A stretch of DNA of 64,000 bases from Gammaproteobacteria bacterium (lineage in GTDB: Bacteria > Pseudomonadota > Gammaproteobacteria > Ga0077554 > Ga007554). The stretch is from the NCBI GenBank assembly GCA_023266055.1, contig JAHFRW010000007.1:1-64000 (forward strand), in the 5' to 3' direction. Positions 45,988 through 54,018 of this stretch are shown one piece after another. Position 1 is the stretch's first letter; the number at the start of each line of letters is the position of its first letter. The notes beneath the pieces were generated by a model. The model saw only the letters and a program-made list of their open reading frames with translations. It made no database searches and was not told the origin of the DNA. A program made the translations under genes and the position numbers.

Positions 45988-46300
45988 AGTACTTTTAATA
46001 TCCCGAATATATTGTTAATTCTACATTTCAAATATGAATGTACTTTTGCATCTTAATGCGATGTGGCTATCGCTAATTAAAGGTATATCACATCATGGCT
46101 ATTGAGATATGACCCTCTTGGTATTAGCAGCCAATGTCGATGAAATCACATAAGAGCTATATGATAGTGTATCATAGTTTGAGTGCCTTGTGAAAAAATA
46201 GTCTATTATCAATGCGTTATCATGATTCCATCTTTTTTGTGCGGCTTGTGATATTTAATTTACTTTTTTTCGCACAGCCCGGTAAGTTGGGCTGAATGAA
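45988..46300. other. AT-rich intergenic region with REP-like hairpin
   Basis: 313 bp, markedly AT-rich up to about 46270. At 46286-46312 is an 8-bp stem GTTGGGCT / AGCCCAAC whose 11-nt loop contains the ATG of the transposase gene to the right. It likely holds the leftward promoter of the MBL operon. Confidence 0.45.
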
Positions 46301-46927
46301 ATGAAGCCCAACAACATGAGGGAAGAGCGAAGCGAAGGGTGTAGAGAAAGGATACGTTACCGGCGAGCCGATGCGGCGGGTGGAACGTATTTTTTCACGG
46401 TAAATCTGGCCGAGCGGAGTTCCGATAAGCTGGTGCGGCATATGGAAGAACTGCGTGCGGTGATGAAAAATGTGAAAGAGACGCATCCCTTTGCCATTGT
46501 GGCAATGGTGGTGTTACCTGAACACCCGCACGCGGTATGGCGCTTGCCGCCGGGTGATGCCGATTACCCCCTACGCTGGTCGTTGATTAAGGCCAGGTTC
46601 TCGCGGCAATGGGTAAAAGACGAACGTATCCGCAAAAGCCGCCAAGCCAAGCGTGAGCGTGGTATTTGGCAGCGGCGGTATTGGGAGCATCAAATCCAGT
46701 ATTAAACCGATCTGGCGCGGCATGTGGATTACATCCGCTATAATCCCGTGAAACATGGCTGGGTCAGCCGTCCTGTGGATTGGCCTCATTCAATACTGCA
46801 CGACCACATCGAGCGCGGCAGGGTAACGCCGAATTGGGGTGGGCAAGCGAGGAATCTTAAGATCCCTCACTGCGTTTGCCGTACAAGGATGTGGCCGCTC
46901 CTGCGCATCCTCCACTCGCGGCACTAG
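46301..46927 (+). pseudogene. REP-associated tyrosine transposase with in-frame stop
   Basis: The first 134 codons match the RAYT (IS200-like Y1) family: RRADAAGGTYFFTVNLAER, VVLPEHPHAVWRLPPGDADYP, RGIWQRRYWEHQI. The expected 'D-E-T-D' is read as Y-stop-T-D at 46703-46708, and the same frame continues with LARHVDYIRYNPVKHGWV and PVDWPHSILHDHIERG. So a TAA interrupts an otherwise intact gene just before the catalytic-helix segment. The HPH metal site reads H-P-H, as in the family. Start ATG lies in a REP-like hairpin loop. Confidence 0.88.
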
Positions 46928-46960
46928 TGCATCCCTGCACGTCGCAAATGCTGTGGAGCA
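46891..46960. repeat. Palindromic repeat shared with the ribE insertion
   Basis: Contains GGCCGCTCCTGCGCAT (46893-46908) in the same orientation as the ribE insertion, and then GCACTAGTGC (perfect palindrome, 46921-46930) continuing into ATCCCTGCACGTCGC, which is the complement of the ribE-insert sequence. It lies in the 3' end of the transposase remnant and 130 bp before the DUF455 gene. It may be a cognate mobile repeat of that transposase. Confidence 0.6.
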
Positions 46961-47069
46961 CAGGCGACCGCCAGGAGCAATTGCCGGATGTGCGGGAGCA
47001 GCCGGGATGACAACAGCGCCGCGAGCGGCGGGGAATTTACCCGAAAGCGATCGAATTGGAGAAAGGCTG

Positions 47070-47888
47070 TCATCGTAGCGGTAGTGAATATGTGAAAGTT
47101 TCCAGAGTTTTCAACTCTTCTGCGCTAAAGCCTGCGGCTAACCGCGCTTCGGTATGAAAGGGTGGGCGGAGTTGTGCATTGTACTCTTGCAATAAGGTGC
47201 GAAACATTGCCACAGGTTCGATGCTGCGTTGCTCGCACAGGTAGGTATACCAGCGATTACCAATGCGCACATGGCCTACTTCATCACGCAAAATAATCTC
47301 GAGGATCTTTACTGCCTGTTGATCGCCCCCTGATGCCAGTTTATGTATCAGAGTGGGCGTGACATCCAGTCCGCGTGCTTCCAGCACGCGGGGTACCAGC
47401 GCCATGCGCACCAGCGGATCATGCGCGGTTCTAACCGCCATTTCCCACAGGCCGTTATGCGCGGTAAAGCTGCCGTAATCGTATTCCATGCTGCGCAGAT
47501 GATCGCGTAACAGCGTGAAATGATACGCTTCCTCGGCGGCAACCTTCAGCCAGTCACCATAATATTCTCGAGGCAGATCACGAAAGCGGTACGCGGCATC
47601 CAGCGCCAGATTGATGGCATTAAATTCGATATGTGCAATCGAGTGAATGAGCGCGGCCCGGCCTTCGGGTGACGAGACCTTACGTTGCGCCACCGCCAGC
47701 GCAGACACTAGTGTGGGTTGCGCAGGGCGGCCGGGTTCAGCAATCGGCATGACAGGGGCATGGCCGCCCTGCAATGTAAGCTGGCCGTGTTCCCAGTCTG
47801 CTGCCAATGCCGTGGTCAGGGCGAGCTTGCGGTCTACGTCGCAGACGTGCAGGCAGGTATAGATACGATGAAACAGATCCTGGGACAT
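47070..47888 (-). CDS. DUF455 ferritin-like protein
   Basis: 272 residues, all-helical. Diiron-type carboxylate/histidine motifs in ferritin-like arrangement: HSIAHIEFNAINLALDA, AAEEAYHFTLLRDHL and LRDEVGHVRIGNRW. DUF455 proteins are related to MiaE-type tRNA hydroxylases and other diiron enzymes; substrate unproven. Monocistronic, divergent from tex. Confidence 0.9.
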   Translation of the reverse strand: MSQDLFHRIYTCLHVCDVDRKLALTTALAADWEHGQLTLQGGHAPVMPIAEPGRPAQPTLVSALAVAQRKVSSPEGRAALIHSIAHIEFNAINLALDAAYRFRDLPREYYGDWLKVAAEEAYHFTLLRDHLRSMEYDYGSFTAHNGLWEMAVRTAHDPLVRMALVPRVLEARGLDVTPTLIHKLASGGDQQAVKILEIILRDEVGHVRIGNRWYTYLCEQRSIEPVAMFRTLLQEYNAQLRPPFHTEARLAAGFSAEELKTLETFTYSLPLR

Positions 47889-48053
47889 GGATGACGCTAT
47901 TAAATGCTGAGTTCAATGATTCTATCAAAAAACCCCATGCCGGGTTTGTTTTATACAGTGGCTGGCTAAGTTAATGAAATCACAGGATATAAAAATTCAC
48001 GGCAATTCTTGCTAAAATAGGCATCAATTTTTCAGATTAAGGATTCGCAGCGC

Positions 48054-50381
48054 ATGATCATGAGCATTACCCAACGTATCGCCAACGAACTTGCAGTACG
48101 TGAACATCAGATTGAAACCGCTGTGGGATTGCTGGATGAAGGTGCAACCGTGCCATTCATTGCGCGTTACCGCAAGGAAGCCACGGGTGGACTGGATGAC
48201 ATACAACTGCGATTCCTGGAAGAACGTGTGCGATATTTGCGCGAACTGGAAGATCGTCGTGCTGCGATTTTAAAAAGCATCAGTGACCAGGACAAGCTCA
48301 CGCCCGAGTTGAACAAGGAAGTTATTGAGGCGGAGACCAAGACCCGTCTCGAAGATTTGTATTTGCCCTACAAGCCCAAGCGCCGCACCAAGGCCCAGAT
48401 TGCCCGTGAGGCGGGGCTAGCGCCGCTGGCACAGGCGCTGTTGCTGGATCCCGCACTCACGCCTGAAGAAACGGCAATGATGTATGTGGATGCCGACAAG
48501 AGCGTGGCGGATGTAAAGGGGGCACTGGAAGGCGCGCGTCACATCCTGATTGAACAATTTGCGGAAGATGCCGAACTGCTGGGTCGTTTGCGCGAATTTG
48601 TGTGGGGTAACGCCATCATTCTTTCGCGCGTGAAAGAAGGCAAACAGGATGAAGGCGCCAAATTCCGTGACTATTTTGAGTACCGCGAACCGCTCAAGGC
48701 CGTGCCCTCGCACCGTACCCTGGCGCTGTTGCGGGGCAGGAATGAAGGATTTCTGCAAGTGTCGATGGTGCTGTCTGAAGAAGAAGGGGTTGAACACACC
48801 CGTCAGGCACAGCACAACACCTGTGAGCGCATGATTGCGCAGCGTTTCAATATTGCCGATCAGGGTCGTCCGGCCGATGCCTGGCTAAATGAAACCGTGC
48901 GCTGGTCATGGCGCGTGAAAATTTTCATGCACCTTGATCTTGAATTGATGATGCACCTGCGTGACAACGCCGAAGCCGAGGCGATGAAGGTGTTTGCGCG
49001 TAATATGCATGACCTGCTGCTGGCCGCCCCGGCCGGGCCGCGTGTTGTGATGGGCCTGGATCCCGGCTTGCGCACGGGCGTCAAGGTTGCGGTAGTGGAT
49101 ATCAACGGAAAACTGCTTGATACCGCCACCATCTATCCCCATGTACCACGTAACCAGTGGGATGCTGCATTGCACACTCTGGCCGAATTATCGCGTAAAC
49201 ACAATGTTGATCTTGTCAGCATCGGCAATGGCACGGCGTCGCGTGAAACTGAGCGTCTGGCGGCCGATCTGGCCAAGCGCCATCCTGAGCTCGCGCTGCA
49301 AAAGCTGGTGGTTTCCGAAGCCGGCGCATCGGTATACTCAGCCTCGGAATTTGCATCACAGGAATTTCCCGATCTGGATGTCAGCCTGCGTGGTGCGGTA
49401 TCCATTGCGCGACGCTTGCAGGACCCGCTGGCAGAACTGGTGAAAATTGACCCCAAGGCGATTGGTGTGGGGCAGTATCAGCACGATGTCAATCAGGTAG
49501 AGCTGGCGCGCACGCTGGATGCCGTGGTGGAAGATTGCGTGAATGCGGTGGGCGTGGATGTGAATACCGCGTCGGTGCCATTGCTGGCGCGTATTTCCGG
49601 CTTGAATCAGACGCTGGCGAAAAACATTGTGGAATTCCGTGACAGTAATGGCTCTTTCAAAAACCGCGAGCAACTCAAAAAAGTGCCACGTATGGGTGAA
49701 AAAACCTTTGAACAGGCCGCAGGTTTTCTGCGCATCATGAATGGTGAAAATCCGGTTGATTCATCGGCGGTGCATCCGGAAAGTTACCCGGTGGTGCAGC
49801 GCATCATCGGCAAGCTCGACGTAGACATTCGCACCCTGATCGGGAACAGCACCCTGCTGAAAACGCTGTCACCCCGTGACTTTACCGATGAACGCTTTGG
49901 CTTGCCCACCGTGCAGGACATTCTTGCCGAGCTGGAAAAACCGGGGCGTGATCCTCGTCCCGAATTCAAGGCGGCCGTGTTCAAGGAAGGTGTGGAAGAA
50001 CTGAAGGATCTGCAAGTGGGCATGATCCTGGAAGGCACGGTGACCAACGTCACTAACTTCGGTGCGTTTGTGGATATTGGCGTGCATCAGGACGGACTGG
50101 TGCATGTCTCGGCGCTGGCAAATAAATTTGTCAAGGACGTGCACAGCGTCGTCAAAACCGGTGATATCGTGCGTGTACGTGTGCTGGAGGTGGATGAAAA
50201 GCGTCGCCGCATTGCACTGACCATGCGACTGGAAGACCCTGCCGTGGCAGTGACCCCTGCAAGGTCTGATGCGCCACGCAACCAGGCCAAATCCCAGCCA
50301 AAAGCCCGGCCCAAACAGGAGGCTCGGCCAGCCATGGAAAACGCCATGTCTGCTGCGTTTTCAAAATTGCTGCAAAAGTAA
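48054..50381 (+). CDS. tex: RNA-binding transcriptional accessory protein Tex
   Basis: 775 residues. N-terminal helical region ([31 protein letters not shown]), YqgF-like domain with [18 protein letters not shown], helix-hairpin-helix repeats (about 490-560) and a C-terminal S1 RNA-binding domain (about 650-722, [21 protein letters not shown]), followed by a basic tail. Tex is a nucleic-acid binding factor related to eukaryotic Spt6. AAGGA precedes the ATG at 48054; ATG 48060 is an alternative. slyX follows 14 bp later. Confidence 0.97.
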   Translation: MIMSITQRIANELAVREHQIETAVGLLDEGATVPFIARYRKEATGGLDDIQLRFLEERVRYLRELEDRRAAILKSISDQDKLTPELNKEVIEAETKTRLEDLYLPYKPKRRTKAQIAREAGLAPLAQALLLDPALTPEETAMMYVDADKSVADVKGALEGARHILIEQFAEDAELLGRLREFVWGNAIILSRVKEGKQDEGAKFRDYFEYREPLKAVPSHRTLALLRGRNEGFLQVSMVLSEEEGVEHTRQAQHNTCERMIAQRFNIADQGRPADAWLNETVRWSWRVKIFMHLDLELMMHLRDNAEAEAMKVFARNMHDLLLAAPAGPRVVMGLDPGLRTGVKVAVVDINGKLLDTATIYPHVPRNQWDAALHTLAELSRKHNVDLVSIGNGTASRETERLAADLAKRHPELALQKLVVSEAGASVYSASEFASQEFPDLDVSLRGAVSIARRLQDPLAELVKIDPKAIGVGQYQHDVNQVELARTLDAVVEDCVNAVGVDVNTASVPLLARISGLNQTLAKNIVEFRDSNGSFKNREQLKKVPRMGEKTFEQAAGFLRIMNGENPVDSSAVHPESYPVVQRIIGKLDVDIRTLIGNSTLLKTLSPRDFTDERFGLPTVQDILAELEKPGRDPRPEFKAAVFKEGVEELKDLQVGMILEGTVTNVTNFGAFVDIGVHQDGLVHVSALANKFVKDVHSVVKTGDIVRVRVLEVDEKRRRIALTMRLEDPAVAVTPARSDAPRNQAKSQPKARPKQEARPAMENAMSAAFSKLLQK

Positions 50382-50395
50382 CGGCGCGTGTCATC

Positions 50396-50605
50396 ATGAA
50401 TCACGAGGCGCATATCATTGATCTGGAAACGCGGCTGACGTATCAGGAAGCCGCGTTGCAGGAATTGAACGATGTGATTGTGCGCCAGCAAAAAATGCTG
50501 GACAATCTGGACGCCCAGCTTGAAGTGTTACGGCAGCAGTTACGCGCCCAGGCGCAGTTTGATGTGCTGCCTGCTTCACAGGAGCCACCGCCGCCACATT
50601 ATTAA
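50396..50605 (+). CDS. slyX: SlyX family protein
   Basis: 69 residues, one continuous coiled coil ([38 protein letters not shown]) ending in the SlyX-type PPPHY. Function unknown; often near fkpA or tex-like genes in gammaproteobacteria. It sits between tex and msrA and probably shares their transcript. Confidence 0.92.
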   Translation: MNHEAHIIDLETRLTYQEAALQELNDVIVRQQKMLDNLDAQLEVLRQQLRAQAQFDVLPASQEPPPPHY

Positions 50606-50645
50606 CGGGTGGCTGTCATTTCGACGTTCACAGGGGAATTCAATC

Positions 50646-51305
50646 ATGGCATCGAGCACACTCTTACCGCTACCCACAGCCAGCCAGGCCCTGCCGGGAC
50701 GCGCCGAACCGATGCAGGTGGTGAATCGCCATCACGTTACTGGACATGTTATCAGGCCACCGTTCCCGTCAGGCATGGAATCAGCGGTGTTTGCGCTGGG
50801 CTGTTTCTGGGGTGCGGAACGCAAGTTCTGGCAGACACCGGGCGTGTACAGCACCGCCGTGGGTTATGCCGGAGGCGTGACACCCAACCCCACCTATCGT
50901 GAAGTGTGCAGTGGCATGACCGGCCACACCGAAGTTGTGCTGGTAGTGTACGACCCGCGCGTCGTAAGCTATGAGGAATTGCTGAAAATATTCTGGGAAG
51001 CACACAACCCGACACAAGGCATGCGGCAGGGTAATGATGTTGGCACACAATACCGCTCTGCAATTTTCACGCTGAATGATGCGCAACGCGCCGCCACACT
51101 GGCCAGCCGCGATGCTTATCAGGTGCAGTTGCGTGAAGCAGGTTATGGTGACATCACCACCGAAATACAATCCACCCCGGCGTTTTTCTATGCCGAAGAT
51201 GATCACCAGCAATACCTCGCCAAAAATCCGGGTGGTTATTGTGGCCTGGGAGGGACGGGCGTAACGTGCCCTGCGGGGATTCAGGGCGCGTTTATCGCCT
51301 CCTGA
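50646..51305 (+). CDS. msrA: Peptide methionine sulfoxide reductase MsrA
   Basis: 219 residues from the ATG at 50646, with CAGGGGAA about 8 bases upstream. The catalytic [13 protein letters not shown] is at about 57-69, followed by [12 protein letters not shown] and the resolving cysteines near the C-terminus ([13 protein letters not shown]). It reduces methionine-S-sulfoxide in proteins. The N-terminal 45 residues extend beyond the core as in E. coli MsrA. Confidence 0.97.
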   Translation: MASSTLLPLPTASQALPGRAEPMQVVNRHHVTGHVIRPPFPSGMESAVFALGCFWGAERKFWQTPGVYSTAVGYAGGVTPNPTYREVCSGMTGHTEVVLVVYDPRVVSYEELLKIFWEAHNPTQGMRQGNDVGTQYRSAIFTLNDAQRAATLASRDAYQVQLREAGYGDITTEIQSTPAFFYAEDDHQQYLAKNPGGYCGLGGTGVTCPAGIQGAFIAS

Positions 51306-51326
51306 TAAATTTCAGGCAAGGGGAAC

Positions 51327-51545
51327 TTAAATCCACGCCTCAAATCGCAGTGTGTCACCCTCACTGTCACGCTCGATCCCCCAGCCATCCTCAATGCGTC
51401 GGCGCACTTCTGCCTGTATCCTGTCCTGTGCGATCAAACCTGTGGGGAGCCGATAGGCTAAACGCCTCTCCAGTCGATCCTGCCGCCCTGTGGTCGGTGA
51501 CAGCATCTCCACAATGAGCGCCGCAAACAGAGTACCCGCCAGCAA
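51327..51545 (-). pseudogene. Uma2-family nuclease remnant
   Basis: On the minus strand VEMLSPTTGRQDRLERRLAY, then LIAQDRIQAEVRRR and GDTLRFEAW match the C-terminal part of Uma2-type restriction-fold proteins. Compared with that family, a few residues between RLAY and LIAQ are missing and the N-terminal half is absent. It marks the left border of the cassette array. Confidence 0.55.
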
Positions 51546-51889
51546 AAGAACTGTAGCATTGGCAATTTGGTTAGCTTGAATTAACGGCGGTTATTGTGAA
51601 ACAGTGGCTGGAAAACACGACGTTTGACAACGTATCCATGGCTATGGTGGGTTGTTCTGAGGACAATTAAGCGAGAGGGCATATTAATTAAAAGGGCGTT
51701 GCCGAACCCGCTCGCTTGCGCACTGCTTTCCCCGAGGGGAGTCGGTGTAATCCCTAAAATCAGTTAGGCCGCGTAAGAAAATACTCATGCGGTAAGCCAT
51801 TGAGCCATATTGACAGTGAAATAATTATACACCAGACTGGTGTAAAGAAAGACACCCATTAGGGGGTCTAATTAACGTTAGTGATCATC
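51546..51889. other. Spacer left of the cassette array with possible degenerate attC
   Basis: 344 bp. GCCGAAC at about 51696-51702 and GTTAGGC at 51763-51769 have the sequence and spacing of attC core sites, with an imperfect central hairpin (CTTTCCCC...GGGGAG). TTGACA at 51810-51815 and a perfect inverted repeat TACACCA-GAC-TGGTGTA (51828-51844) follow, a plausible regulated promoter for the first cassette gene. The attC reading is tentative. Confidence 0.35.
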
Positions 51890-52363
51890 ATGCGATTCCA
51901 AGTCACCGCCGAGCACGTCAAAAAACAAAACCGGAAGTCGATGCTCTTTGCCCTATTCCTTATTGTGCTATCTATCGCATGTGTAGGAGCCCTGTTGAGC
52001 GCGAAGTCTCTGTCGAACATGATCTTTCCTGTAATTGGCCTCTTGCTGTTCGCGCCACCAATACTCAGGGCATACAGAATCATCAAAGAAGGGGCGGGGT
52101 CCTACCCCGTTCTCGAATTGAACGAAAGCGCAGGAAAGATTGCTGTGAGCTACAAGGATGTCGTTGTTACTGTCGACATCACTCAAATAAGAAATCTAAG
52201 ACCTCAATACAAATCTAGGGCATTGGCATCGGTGATCGTCACAACCAGTTCCGGCGAAGTAATGCGCTTTGAGGGGTATGAAAATCTAGAGGTATTGGTA
52301 ACCGCCTTAGTGCGCCTCACCCCTGCTGACCGGATTACCCGTGCGAAGCTCTATCATCGCTAA
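51890..52363 (+). CDS. Cassette 1: small membrane protein
   Basis: 157 residues from the ATG at 51890 (a GTG nine bases earlier is possible). Two transmembrane helices (about 19-40 and 48-65) precede a beta-rich cytosolic domain (ELNESAGKIAVSYKDVVVTVD, VIVTTSSGEVMRFEGYE) resembling a bacterial PH-like module. Unknown function. Its stop lies inside the attC site at 52358-52422, the usual arrangement for an integron cassette gene. Confidence 0.65.
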   Translation: MRFQVTAEHVKKQNRKSMLFALFLIVLSIACVGALLSAKSLSNMIFPVIGLLLFAPPILRAYRIIKEGAGSYPVLELNESAGKIAVSYKDVVVTVDITQIRNLRPQYKSRALASVIVTTSSGEVMRFEGYENLEVLVTALVRLTPADRITRAKLYHR

Positions 52364-52422
52364 CCTTGCATTCGAGCGGGACTCGCCCAGAAGCGGGCGA
52401 GCCCCTCAATTTTACGTTGGGC
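52358..52422 (+). repeat. Integron attC site 1
   Basis: The 3' core GTTGGGC (52416-52422) is perfect; the 5' core is CGCTAAC, partly diverged. Between them an imperfect hairpin GGACTCGCCC / GGGCGAGCCC. Its internal sequence is homologous to attC 3 (both contain TTCGAG and AGAAGCGG in the same order), suggesting a common integron family. About 65 bp. Confidence 0.75.
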
Positions 52423-52430
52423 GTCTTGAC

Positions 52431-52880
52431 ATGGCCTACCAATCTCGCATTCCCGCTGACCCGACATACATTCATTCCGTTGGCACAGCGTTCTACAACT
52501 TCACGTACCTTGAGTGGGTCGTGGTTTGGACAATCGTCAAACTCAGCACCGATGGCTTTGCCAGCGTTCCTCGTGGAGAAACAGCCAAAGTCATCGCTAC
52601 GGCTCTTCGCAAAGCAATTGAAAACACCTCGCCGCCATTACCCGCTCCACTGCGTAAGCGTCTCATCAAGTTTCACGAGTCGTATCTTGTTGCTATTCGA
52701 AGCAGAAACAAGCTACTCCATGCGCACCCCTATACCACCCAGGATGGACAGCAACAGCTTGGGGGTGGTGGCATCGAGTGGCCAATTTCCGAAGTCGATC
52801 AGGCCGCGCAATTGTTCGAAAATGCGGCTATCGAGGGTAACGCAATTTTTCATGGTGAGCTTGCGCAGGTGCGCCCGTGA
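52431..52880 (+). CDS. Cassette 2: hypothetical protein
   Basis: 149 residues starting 9 bp after attC 1, as cassette genes do. Predicted cytosolic and helical (AFYNFTYLEWVVVWTIVKLS, KRLIKFHESYLVAIRSRNKLLHAHPY). The residues RSRNKLLHA are like the RxxxxH-type helix of some uncharacterised and HEPN-like proteins, but I do not claim that family. The gene ends 6 bp before attC 2. Confidence 0.65.
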   Translation: MAYQSRIPADPTYIHSVGTAFYNFTYLEWVVVWTIVKLSTDGFASVPRGETAKVIATALRKAIENTSPPLPAPLRKRLIKFHESYLVAIRSRNKLLHAHPYTTQDGQQQLGGGGIEWPISEVDQAAQLFENAAIEGNAIFHGELAQVRP

Positions 52881-52886
52881 ACAGAC

Positions 52887-52953
52887 GCCCAACCCATCAT
52901 TCCACCGGACCTGCGCGAAAAGCCGCGCAGTCCGGTGAATTCAAACGTTGGGC
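52887..52953 (+). repeat. Integron attC site 2
   Basis: Perfect complementary cores GCCCAAC (52887-52893) and GTTGGGC (52947-52953). Central stem CACCGGACCTGCGCG / CGCGCAGTCCGGTGAA with one extra-helical base on each side and an AAAAGC loop, the classical attC fold with unpaired bases. 67 bp. Sequence unlike sites 1 and 3. Confidence 0.88.
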
Positions 52954-53009
52954 GTCATAAACAATGAACCAATATATTTTCACCGATTAATAGCGAGCGA
53001 GTAATAATC

Positions 53010-53432
53010 ATGCTGATTGGCGAACTTTCAAAGCGTTCACAATTTTCACGCGACACGATCCGCTACTACGAAAAGCTGGGGCTGATCCACATAGGCACAG
53101 AGCGAAGGAATGACAGCAATTATAAAAATTACCCGCCAGAGGTGCTCAATCGTTTGCGACACATTCACATTCTCAAAGAATGTGGCTTCACATTACGAGA
53201 GATTCAAAGGCTATTAGTAAATGATGGCAAATACCACGTATGCGATAGCTTGCCAAGTCAGTTAGCTGGAAAAATCTCGGCTATTGAAAAAAAAGTGGCT
53301 GAACTCTTGGAGTTCAAAGAGTCACTTTTCAAAATTCAACAAGCGTGCAACAGCAGGTGCGATACGAGCAATGGCATGCCCGATTGCGTTGATACTGGCC
53401 ATGGGAAGAAGAAAACCTCTCCATGTTGTTGA
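53010..53432 (+). CDS. Cassette 3: MerR-family metal-responsive regulator
   Basis: 140 residues. Winged-helix MerR domain (IGELSKRSQFSRDTIRYYEK, ILKECGFTLREIQRLL), dimerisation helix (LAGKISAIEKKVAELLEFKE) and a cysteine-rich C-terminus (CNSRC, then PDC and a terminal CC), plus a cysteine at YHVCDSL. The cysteines suggest sensing of a thiophilic metal such as Hg, Pb, Cd, Zn or Cu; the set does not match one class exactly. It converges with a small membrane-transport-like gene, with 5 bp between stops, whose promoter carries a MerR-type operator. Confidence 0.85.
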   Translation: MLIGELSKRSQFSRDTIRYYEKLGLIHIGTERRNDSNYKNYPPEVLNRLRHIHILKECGFTLREIQRLLVNDGKYHVCDSLPSQLAGKISAIEKKVAELLEFKESLFKIQQACNSRCDTSNGMPDCVDTGHGKKKTSPCC

Positions 53433-53437
53433 GCTAT

Positions 53438-53722
53438 TCAATCTTTCGAGGTTTGGCTCGTTTTATCTGGCTCAGGTCGACAGCTACAATCGAGATCACA
53501 GGAAGGTGGTATTTTCCGAGGGAAGCGCCTGTAGGCCAGCAGTGCAATACCAACCGCCAACAGGACGACCGCCACTTTTTCAGAGTACACCGCAAATGCA
53601 GCAAGTGTTGCCGAGCCAACTGCCACGCCAATAAAAGGAATAGCGCAACAAGAGACGCAAAGAATACCTGTGGTCCACGCGATGCGCTTCGGGTTGGACT
53701 TACCAGTGGGCACATTTGTCAT
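53438..53722 (-). CDS. Cassette 3: small metal-transport-like membrane protein
   Basis: 94 residues from the ATG at 53722; the frame extends to 53785 but that would overlap the operator. Two to three transmembrane helices (RIAWTTGILCVSCCAIPFIG with a CC pair, then AVVLLAVGIALLAYRRFP) and a cysteine-bearing tail CDLDCSC. Cysteine pairs in the first helix and after the last are a feature of MerT/MerC-like mercuric transporters. Transcribed toward merR from a promoter with a 19-bp spacer and dyad. Metal specificity unknown. Confidence 0.75.
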   Translation of the reverse strand: MTNVPTGKSNPKRIAWTTGILCVSCCAIPFIGVAVGSATLAAFAVYSEKVAVVLLAVGIALLAYRRFPRKIPPSCDLDCSCRPEPDKTSQTSKD

Positions 53723-53754
53723 CAGAAACTCCATTACAGTGAAAGTAATGGGTA

Positions 53755-53785
53755 TCGTAATGCATGGAGTACACTCCATGGTCAA
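53755..53785 (-). promoter_or_regulatory. MerR-type operator/promoter
   Basis: On the minus strand: -35 TTGACC (53785-53780), dyad ATGGAG-TGTA-CTCCAT (53779-53764), -10 TTACGA (53760-53755). The spacer is 19 bp, the over-long distance typical of MerR-activated promoters, and the dyad lies between the boxes. It should drive the small membrane-transport gene 33 bp downstream, activated by the regulator in the same cassette. Confidence 0.75.
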
Positions 53786-53793
53786 GGCCTGCC

Positions 53794-53856
53794 GCCCAAC
53801 ATTGCGTTCGAGAGGGACGCGCCAGAAGCGGCGTGCCTCCCAACTTTACGTTGGGC
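53794..53856 (+). repeat. Integron attC site 3
   Basis: Cores GCCCAAC (53794-53800) and GTTGGGC (53850-53856), perfect complements. Central imperfect stem GAGGGACGCGCC / GGCGTGCCTCC around AGAAGC. 63 bp. Closely related in sequence to site 1. It closes the metal-resistance cassette. Confidence 0.88.
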
Positions 53857-53889
53857 CTGTAGAAAAACCCATTGCTGAGGATATATAAC

Positions 53890-54015
53890 GTGAGAGTCAA
53901 AAAACCGGCTTCACTAGATGCTCCAGGATCGATGACCTCAGTGGTGGGAGGGGTTTTAGTATCCCCTATTGTTGAGATTTTTTCGCCGGAAGTGGTTTTT
54001 CTACAGGCTCGTTAG
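53890..54015 (+). CDS. Possible small cassette ORF (41 residues)
   Basis: GTG start 33 bp after attC 3 with GAGG upstream; the TAG stop lies inside a GTTAGGC (54011-54017) that matches an attC 3' core. The peptide has a hydrophobic centre (MTSVVGGVLVSPIVEIF). It is framed by a perfect 14-bp inverted repeat, CCTGTAGAAAAACC (53856-53869) and its complement (53994-54007). Might be a fourth, tiny cassette or a remnant. Confidence 0.3.
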   Translation: MRVKKPASLDAPGSMTSVVGGVLVSPIVEIFSPEVVFLQAR

Positions 54016-54018
54016 GCA

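Noticed and set aside
46286-46312. GTTGGGC/GCCCAAC pair at the RAYT start considered as an attC site
   Set aside because: Cores are only 11 bases apart with no internal stem, and no cassette layout surrounds them; a REP-type hairpin fits better.
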